Positions 1 through 4,433 of a stretch of DNA of 8,245 nt are shown piece after piece. The stretch is taken from the NCBI GenBank assembly GCA_903847285.1, contig CAINDH010000231.1, forward strand, positions 1-8,245. Direction: 5' to 3'. The number at the start of each line of letters is the position of its first letter. Positions within the stretch are counted from its first letter, which is position 1. Source of the DNA: an uncultured Verrucomicrobia subdivision 3 bacterium (GTDB taxonomy: Bacteria > Verrucomicrobiota > Verrucomicrobiae > Limisphaerales > UBA11358). The notes beneath the pieces were generated by a model. The model had not been told where the DNA came from and ran no database searches. It worked only from the letters and a program-made list of their open reading frames with translations. The translations under genes were made by a program, and so were the position numbers.

Positions 1-32
1 CCTAAGCATAGCAAAAAAATAAACGAGAACGC

Positions 33-1568
33 ATGAAACCAAGTTCCTCTGAGTTTTGCTTCCAACCATCGTTTACACCAATAGACCCAATGAGATATAG
101 TTCTCCTGTGGCAGTCGAGAACCGCATCGTCAAAGTGCAGAAGCGCAACCGCGCTCTGGTGCGCTTTGACGAAAGCCGCATCGGCGACGCCATCCTGGGC
201 GCACTCCAGTCCATTGGCGGAGCAAGACACGATTTCCTGCCCGGCATCAACGAGGCCGTTTTCCAAGCGCACGGTTCGGATACTCAAATCGCACGGTTCC
301 TCTCCGACACCGCCGTTGTCTGTCTTAACGCCAACCCGTACCACCTGATCTCGAACTTCCCGCCAACCATCGAGACGATTCAGGACGCCGTGCTTCATGC
401 CCTGCGCAGTCATGGGTTCCAGAAAACGGCCGATGCTTACGCAACGCACCGCTGGGGCCGGCACTGGCTGCGCGAAGGTGCCCTGAACGAAACGCAATTT
501 CTCGGCAACGGCCAAACCCATGCCTCGGAGATAGCCGCAGCCGACTGGAACCGCAGCCACAACTGCCACACGGTGGCGGGCCTCAATTCAATCGTCCGCA
601 GCGGACGCATTTCCCACCTGATTGAGGCGTCGATCGCCCGATATGAAGCGGAGCTGGATGCGGCGGCCGACAATGTGCTTGCCCGCCTCAATGACGGCCA
701 ACCCCTGCGCCTGCTCTGGATCACCGGCCCCACCTCCTCGGGCAAAACCACCACCACGGTCAAGCTCACCCAACGCCTGGCACGCCACGGCCTGCGCTTT
801 CTCATGCTCAACCTGGACGACTATTTCTGGCCACTAGTCGAACACCCCACCGACTGGATCAACGACCGGAATTACGAAACGCCCGAAGCGCTGGATATTC
901 AACTGCTCAACGAGCACCTCCGCGCATTGCTCGCCGGCCAGACAATCGAAAAACCAGTCTATAATTTCATCGAGGGCCGGCGGGTCGGCTCAAAATCCAT
1001 CCGCCTCGAACCCGATCAAATCCTCCTGCTCGATTGCCTACACGGACTCTACCCGCCCATGACTGAGGGCATTGACGCCTCGGCCCAGTTCCGCCTGTTC
1101 GTCGAAGCGCGAAACCTGCTTCTGGAGGGCGACGGAACCACCAACCAATTCACAAGATTCAACGACGTTCGACTTCTGCGCCGCATGCTCCGGGACCTCC
1201 ACCACCGCAACCACAGCCCACTCCGCACCCTGCTCCACTGGCACTATGTCCGCTCCGGCGAACTTTTCAGCATCCTCCCCCTGCGCGGACTGGCCGACCA
1301 GGTCATCAATGCCGGATTCCCATTTGATCTGCCACTGCTCCAACCTTTTTTCACCGGGCCCGATGGAATATGGCCTGCCGCTGCCGAACTGGATCTCTTT
1401 CCCGGCTTTCTCGACGCCCGCATCCGCCATCAGAGACTCGAACCGCTTCTGGCCGGCATCGCCGGACTCACCCGCCAACAGGTGGCCGATACCACACTCC
1501 TGCCCGGCGATGCCGTACTCCGGGAGTTCGTCGGCGGCGGCAGCCTTTCCATCCCACACAACAAATAA
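33..1568 (+). CDS. ATP-cone / P-loop nucleoside (uridine) kinase-like protein
   Basis: This 511-residue protein has two recognisable parts. Residues about 31-140 read as an ATP-cone, the nucleotide-sensing module of ribonucleotide reductases and NrdR, beginning IVKVQKRNRALVRFDE and closing with IETIQDAVLHAL and YATHR. A kinase of the uridine kinase/phosphoribulokinase class follows. Its Walker A is GPTSSGKTT (G232-T240), and LNLDDYFW carries D262/D263 where uridine kinases have their catalytic aspartate. KPVYNF resembles the PxYDF substrate motif. The C-terminal RLLRRMLRDLHHRNHSP and GELFSILP resemble the lid and tail of long (~550 aa) bacterial nucleoside kinases, which usually carry an N-terminal TGS domain. 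The expected reaction is ATP-dependent phosphorylation of a nucleoside or similar hydroxyl in the cytosol; the true substrate is unknown. Start is uncertain: ATG at 33 has only a weak ribosome site, and ATG at 90 (M20) would still keep the ATP-cone intact. Confidence 0.85.
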   Translation: MKPSSSEFCFQPSFTPIDPMRYSSPVAVENRIVKVQKRNRALVRFDESRIGDAILGALQSIGGARHDFLPGINEAVFQAHGSDTQIARFLSDTAVVCLNANPYHLISNFPPTIETIQDAVLHALRSHGFQKTADAYATHRWGRHWLREGALNETQFLGNGQTHASEIAAADWNRSHNCHTVAGLNSIVRSGRISHLIEASIARYEAELDAAADNVLARLNDGQPLRLLWITGPTSSGKTTTTVKLTQRLARHGLRFLMLNLDDYFWPLVEHPTDWINDRNYETPEALDIQLLNEHLRALLAGQTIEKPVYNFIEGRRVGSKSIRLEPDQILLLDCLHGLYPPMTEGIDASAQFRLFVEARNLLLEGDGTTNQFTRFNDVRLLRRMLRDLHHRNHSPLRTLLHWHYVRSGELFSILPLRGLADQVINAGFPFDLPLLQPFFTGPDGIWPAAAELDLFPGFLDARIRHQRLEPLLAGIAGLTRQQVADTTLLPGDAVLREFVGGGSLSIPHNK

Positions 1569-1570
1569 TC

Positions 1571-2062
1571 ATGAACAACCCCACAAAATCCCTGAAGCCA
1601 AAATGGCATTGGTGGCTGGGTGGAGCCGCGCTGGCCTTCGCCCTCCTCCAGCTGGCCAGACCTCCAATGCTCACCGGCATCCCCCTGCCAGGTCACGATC
1701 TTATGGCGACAAACCCGCCCCCGCCGCAGATCGCTGCACTCCTGCGCGGTGCCTGTTACGACTGCCACTCCGTCGAAACCGCGTGGCCCTGGTACAGCCG
1801 GCTCTCGCCGGTCTCATTCTGGATTGCCGATCATGTGCGGGAGGGACGGGAGAAACTCAATTTCTCCGAATGGCCCCACACCGATCCGGCCCGCGCCCGC
1901 AAAAAATTCAATCACATCTCCGAAACCCTGCGCGACCAGAGCATGCCCCTCCCCAGTTACACCTGGATCCACACTTCGGCGCGGTTGAGCCCTGCCCAGC
2001 GCGAAGCGCTCGCCAGCTGGGCGGAAACAGAAGCCAAAAAAAACGGCAAAGCGGACGAATAA
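1571..2062 (+). CDS. Haem-binding domain protein, membrane-anchored (CxxCH)
   Basis: A 163-residue protein. A tryptophan-rich hydrophobic segment at about residues 11-29 (WHWWLGGAALAFALLQL) would act as an uncleaved signal anchor and put the rest in the periplasm. The motif C62-Y-D-C65-H66 is a c-type haem attachment site. The surrounding ETAWPWYSRLSPVSFW, the VREGREKLNFSEW stretch and the MPLPSYTWIH segment match what I know of the small Haem_bd family (often annotated 'heme-binding domain-containing protein'), whose redox partner is generally not known. Length is normal for that family. The gene starts 3 bases after the kinase stop, so the two are probably cotranscribed and perhaps translationally coupled, although no functional link between them is evident. 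An open frame extends upstream to about 1370, but that part overlaps the kinase in another frame and is not believed. Confidence 0.85.
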   Translation: MNNPTKSLKPKWHWWLGGAALAFALLQLARPPMLTGIPLPGHDLMATNPPPPQIAALLRGACYDCHSVETAWPWYSRLSPVSFWIADHVREGREKLNFSEWPHTDPARARKKFNHISETLRDQSMPLPSYTWIHTSARLSPAQREALASWAETEAKKNGKADE

Positions 2063-2183
2063 CCACCGCTCCGCCTGCCCCTTGTCGATCCACCGGTTTA
2101 AGAACCCGACAAGGCCCTGCCGACAGAACCATCCCCGGCCCGACAACACCGGCCGGAACCCTCCTTTGTTTCAAACGTAAATC

Positions 2184-2813
2184 ATGCTCCACACCGAACT
2201 AATCCCCGCAAAAAAAACGGCCTCCCGCCGACTCTGGATCATGCTCCACGGCTTGGGCGACAGCCTCGAGGGCTATCGCTGGCTTCCTGACGCCATGGGG
2301 CTGACAGATATGAATTATCTGCTGGTCAACGCTCCCGATGAATACTACGGCGGCTATTCCTGGTACGACTTCGCAAGCGGCGACATCCGCCCCGGCGTTG
2401 ACCGCAGCCGCACCCTGCTATTCCAACTGCTTGATGCCCAGCGAGCCGCAGGATTCCCGACCAACCAGACAATCTTAGGCGGTTTCTCCCAGGGCTGCTT
2501 GATGTCACTGGAAATAGGCGCCCGCTATCCCCACCGGATGGCAGGCATTGTCGGAATCAGCGGTTATGTGTGCGAGCCGGAGCGCCTGGTGCGGGAATTC
2601 TCGCCGGCGGCTCTTGAACAGCGCTTCTTATTCACCCACGGCACCCAAGATCAAGTGATCCGCTTCGCGGGCGTGCCGGACCAAATACGCCTTCTCCAGA
2701 AGGCTGGACTACGCATTGAATACCACGAACTACCCAAAGCCCATACCATCGATGGAAACACGGAGCTCAGACTGATCCGCAATTTTATTGAAGCCGGTTC
2801 CGGCACGGATTAA
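2184..2813 (+). CDS. Phospholipase/carboxylesterase-type alpha/beta hydrolase
   Basis: A 209-residue single-domain serine hydrolase of the carboxylesterase/acyl-protein thioesterase (YpfH/EstB-like) group. The strand-turn-helix GGFSQGC carries the nucleophile S102. HGTQDQVI supplies the acid D156, and the PKAHTI segment supplies H187, completing the triad. MLHGLGDSLEGY near residue 20 gives the oxyanion-hole region, and the whole length is typical for the family (about 200-230 aa). No signal peptide is visible, so it should be cytosolic; the likely reaction is hydrolysis of short-chain carboxyl esters or acyl thioesters, but the substrate cannot be read from sequence. It lies 121 bases after the haem-binding gene. 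That gap shows no convincing terminator, and the ATG at 2184 has no good Shine-Dalgarno sequence; it is the first in-frame start and fits the family's N-terminus. Confidence 0.88.
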   Translation: MLHTELIPAKKTASRRLWIMLHGLGDSLEGYRWLPDAMGLTDMNYLLVNAPDEYYGGYSWYDFASGDIRPGVDRSRTLLFQLLDAQRAAGFPTNQTILGGFSQGCLMSLEIGARYPHRMAGIVGISGYVCEPERLVREFSPAALEQRFLFTHGTQDQVIRFAGVPDQIRLLQKAGLRIEYHELPKAHTIDGNTELRLIRNFIEAGSGTD

Positions 2814-3378
2814 GTCCCAACTCAGCGTAAACCTCCTGATGGCCCGCTTAGAATGAAGCTGCGGTTACAGACAGCGCGGTTTTTGGTGGTCATGGGGTCA
2901 ATGGCTTTCCAGCCTCTCTTGCCTGATCTTCCCGGGCGAGCCTGGCATGGGCCGCGGGGCCGGAGATTTGGCGCTTAGGAATGCGGGCCTGTCGGCGGTG
3001 TCCTCTGTTTGATCCCGAACTGCGGCGCTGCCGGCTTTGTTCAGGATCGGATCTAGGGTTCGGCTGTTATACGTCGTTTCTGGCACTGGCCGGGAGGAAG
3101 TGCTTTGGCAACCGCTGACTTGCAAGCAACAAAGCCCGACACAGCGGCAGCATGAAAACTGCCTCCTCAATCATCGCGCAAGCGCAAAATTTCCAACCTG
3201 GTTCCATGGCAGGGAACCCGAGCTTTTTCAAACTTCCGCCGCTTTGAAACACCATGGTGGGAGGTAGAGATGAGAAGGGAGGGAAAGTGTGTTCTCAAAT
3301 ATTTTACCACACGGTTTCACCCAAAATGAGAGGGGAGACCGGTCGGAAACCCTTGATTTTATTGGGGAAAAGTTGAAG
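2814..3378. other. Gene-poor junction between chromosomal genes and att site
   Basis: A stretch of about 565 bases after the hydrolase without a convincing intact gene. It contains the probable broken lipoprotein frame on the - strand (separate entry), an inverted repeat GGTTCC-7 nt-GGAACC at 3200-3218, and a 10-bp palindrome CACCATGGTG at 3250-3259. From about 3260 the sequence becomes noticeably more AT-rich up to the tRNA fragment. I see no clear intrinsic terminator for the hydrolase gene. If the tRNA-Ser fragment is read correctly, this is the host DNA that originally lay just downstream of the tRNA-Ser gene. Confidence 0.5.
2898..3153 (-). pseudogene. Probable frameshifted small lipoprotein gene
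   Basis: On the - strand an ATG at 3153 is preceded by a strong Shine-Dalgarno GAGGAGG (3162-3168) with 8 bases of spacing. The first residues, MLPLCRALLLAS, look like a lipoprotein signal peptide. They run into a different frame just where a lipobox should be: one base shift would read LLLA then SGCQSTSSRPVPE, giving a lipidation cysteine and a typical Ser/Pro-rich linker. That second frame stays open to a stop near 2898, about 85 residues in all, with no domain I recognise. The strong ribosome site plus a signal peptide and lipobox in adjacent frames argues for a real gene that has been broken, or for a one-base sequencing error. A chance combination cannot be excluded, since the tail has no recognisable fold. 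Confidence 0.4.
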
Positions 3379-3405
3379 TGGCGGAGAGAGGGGGATTCGA
3401 ACCCC
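3379..3405 (-). other. tRNA-Ser 3'-end fragment; attachment site (att core)
   Basis: Read on the - strand this is the 3' end of a tRNA: GGGG, the T-loop TTCGAAT, CCCCC, then the acceptor strand TCTCTCC, discriminator G and encoded CCA. The acceptor sequence and G73 fit tRNA-Ser (5' partner GGAGAGA). The homology ends at the T-stem: position 49 would already mispair, and the sequence further right has no variable arm, anticodon stem or GGAGAGA start. So only the last ~27 bases of the gene are present. Tyrosine recombinases commonly use exactly this 3' segment as the crossover core. The fragment therefore marks the end of an integrated element, with host DNA on the left and element DNA on the right. 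The full tRNA-Ser should stand at the other element end. Confidence 0.82.
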
Positions 3406-3435
3406 ACAGTTTTGCCAGTAAATAAAGGGAAATCT

Positions 3436-3570
3436 CACGGAGACTCCCGAATAGACTCCCGAAATTCAATCCCTTCCTGTCCTGACTTGTCTCAAGTAGT
3501 CACCGCTTGGGCAAAACTTTCCGCGCCAATCAAAACCGCCATCCTCGCCATTGTTCGGACGGCAAGCTGA
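3436..3570 (+). pseudogene. Integrase C-terminal-tail-like open frame next to att
   Basis: An open frame reads rightward out of the tRNA fragment and ends at TGA 3568-3570. Its last part, from GDSRIDSRN to DLSQVVTAWAKLSAPIKTAI and LAIVRTAS, looks like the amphipathic C-terminal tail I associate with proteins, often tyrosine integrases, of Planctomycetes and Verrucomicrobia elements; that association is from memory and not checked. The upstream portion of the frame (from 3289) reads antisense through the tRNA and gives the well-known spurious WRREGDSNP peptide, so it should not be called protein-coding on its own. This may be the detached 3' end of an integrase gene whose body is now elsewhere, or a relic of an earlier element. 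Confidence 0.4.
3441..3464. repeat. 12-bp tandem direct repeat beside the att core
   Basis: Two adjacent copies, AGACTCCCGAAT (3441-3452) and AGACTCCCGAAA (3453-3464), differ only in the last base. They lie 36 bases inside the element from the tRNA core. Their position and spacing suit integrase arm-binding sites, which are often short direct repeats flanking the core. They also encode the repeated DSRI/DSRN residues of the overlapping tail-like frame, so a coding explanation is possible. Confidence 0.65.
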
Positions 3571-3586
3571 TTCTCCACCGACCATC

Positions 3587-3739
3587 ATGGCTCAAAACAT
3601 AACATTCTACTTGGGCGCGGCACAATCGAATTTAACGCGCTTGCAGGCCGGTCATTGGAAGATCACCGCTTTGGAAAAGCGTGCTGGCGAGGCTGGCAAA
3701 CGCAACGGCTGCGATTTGGACGTGAGACTTACAAACTGA
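3587..3739 (+). CDS. Small hypothetical protein
   Basis: A possible 50-residue protein starting MAQNITFYLGAAQSNLTRLQ and ending in a charged segment rich in Lys, Arg and Glu (ALEKRAGEAGKRNG). No family is recognised, there is no membrane segment, and the start has no clear Shine-Dalgarno sequence. It stops 16 bases before the small membrane protein and points the same way, which would fit the first gene of an element operon. The open frame reaches further left to 3551, but ATG 3587 gives the more protein-like start. It could also be the decayed end or start of a longer gene, or just chance. Confidence 0.3.
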   Translation: MAQNITFYLGAAQSNLTRLQAGHWKITALEKRAGEAGKRNGCDLDVRLTN

Positions 3740-3755
3740 AAACGGAGAACCAATC

Positions 3756-3989
3756 ATGAACTTGAATCCCGCTGACGTGCTGAATCCCGTGTTCAATTTT
3801 CTGGACGCCCTGATCTCGGATTACGGCGTTTATCTTTACCTCGTGTTCGTCTGGCTGTCGCTGGCGGTGATTGCCTGGGTGTTGAGCGGCGGCTTGCGGC
3901 GGAGACAGCCACCAGGAAATTCTGGCACGGTCAATTTTGGCATCACCTTTACAACGCGACCTCCGAATCAATCACCACCGCCAGAGTGA
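3756..3989 (+). CDS. Small single-pass membrane protein
   Basis: A 77-residue protein with GGAGA about 7 bases before the ATG. It has a short amphipathic N-terminus, then one hydrophobic helix at about residues 23-44 (YGVYLYLVFVWLSLAVIAWVL), followed immediately by GGLRRR. The positive residues after the helix predict an outside N-terminus and a cytoplasmic C-terminal tail of about 27 residues, ending in a proline-rich PPNQSPPPE. No known family is recognised. It sits between the att site and the relaxase, upstream of the DNA-binding-like gene, so a role tied to the element, such as transfer or membrane attachment of the relaxosome, is possible but unproven. Confidence 0.6.
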   Translation: MNLNPADVLNPVFNFLDALISDYGVYLYLVFVWLSLAVIAWVLSGGLRRRQPPGNSGTVNFGITFTTRPPNQSPPPE

Positions 3990-4075
3990 CTGAGGTTTGA
4001 GCCATGCGTTTTGTGTATTCGGTTAAACAAACCAAGTTTGGGTTTATCGCGGAATGTCCGCCGAGAAAAAACACT

Positions 4076-4399
4076 ATGAACAACGAACTAAAAGAGCTGT
4101 TGAATCTGGTGCGGCTGCCCGCCCGGATGAATATTGTGCAAGTCGCGGCCTGCCTGGGTTTCAAGCCGCACGATCTGCCGATTCTGGTCGCGCGCGGTCT
4201 GCTGAAACCGCTGGGTCGGCCCGCCCCCAGCAGTGAAAAATATTTCAGCCGGAAAAAAGTGCTGGAACTGGAAGACGACGAAGAATGGTTGTCACGGGCC
4301 ACCGCAGCTTTGAGCCACCACTGGCAGGCCAAGAATGCACGCAAATCCAAAAGGCTGAATGGTGTGGTGATTCAGATGAGCACTTCGGCTCCGCGTTGA
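4076..4399 (+). CDS. Small helix-turn-helix-like protein upstream of relaxase
   Basis: About 107 residues from ATG 4076. The stretch RMNIVQVAACLGFKPHDLPILVARGLLKPLG reads as a MerR/excisionase-like winged helix-turn-helix: a helix, a second helix with the hydrophobic pattern of a recognition helix, then a turn into the LLKPLG wing. A charged helix (KKVLELEDDEEWLSRA) and a basic tail follow. The frame is open from ATG 4004, but the first 24 residues have no domain-like features, and homologous-looking proteins, as I remember them, begin at MNNELK; the internal start is therefore preferred. The stop codon lies inside the -35 hexamer of the relaxase promoter, and a perfect palindrome lies just beyond. 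It may thus regulate the relaxase, or act as a relaxosome accessory DNA-binding protein as TrwA does for TrwC. The family is not one I can name. Confidence 0.7.
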   Translation: MNNELKELLNLVRLPARMNIVQVAACLGFKPHDLPILVARGLLKPLGRPAPSSEKYFSRKKVLELEDDEEWLSRATAALSHHWQAKNARKSKRLNGVVIQMSTSAPR

Positions 4400-4424
4400 C
4401 ACAATTTTGGCCAAAAGATTTACG
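4396..4424 (+). promoter_or_regulatory. Relaxase promoter with palindromic operator
   Basis: TTGACA (4396-4401) is followed after 17 bases by TTTACG (4419-4424), a poor -10 that keeps three consensus bases. The spacer holds a perfect 12-bp palindrome TTTTGGCCAAAA (4405-4416), an ideal place for a repressor to block RNA polymerase. Transcription would begin only a few bases before the ATG at 4434, leaving no room for a Shine-Dalgarno sequence. The -35 match and the palindrome are seen; promoter activity and repressor binding are inferred. Confidence 0.5.
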
Positions 4425-4433
4425 TCGGCGAAA

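Noticed and set aside
1038..1559. 173-residue open frame on the - strand inside the kinase gene
   Set aside because: It is antisense to conserved kinase motifs and shows no domain; a shadow of biased codon use.
2861..2886. Intrinsic terminator after the hydrolase gene (GCTG...CAGC near GTTTTT)
   Set aside because: The stem is only 4 bp with a long loop; not convincing.
3289..3435. Protein-coding frame reading through the tRNA fragment (WRREGDSNP peptide)
   Set aside because: This peptide is the familiar antisense translation of a tRNA-Ser 3' end and appears in many spurious ORFs; only the part beyond the core might be coding.
3379..3470. Complete tRNA-Ser gene
   Set aside because: The sequence beyond the T-stem has no anticodon arm, D-arm or GGAGAGA 5' end, so only a fragment is present.
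3485..3497. Hairpin ACTTG-TCT-CAAGT as a terminator or oriT stem
   Set aside because: Only 5 bp, no T-run, and within the tail-like frame; too weak to call.
4407..4433. TTG start for the relaxase, adding nine residues
   Set aside because: It would lie in the promoter spacer and palindrome, and ATG 4434 gives the family-like N-terminus.
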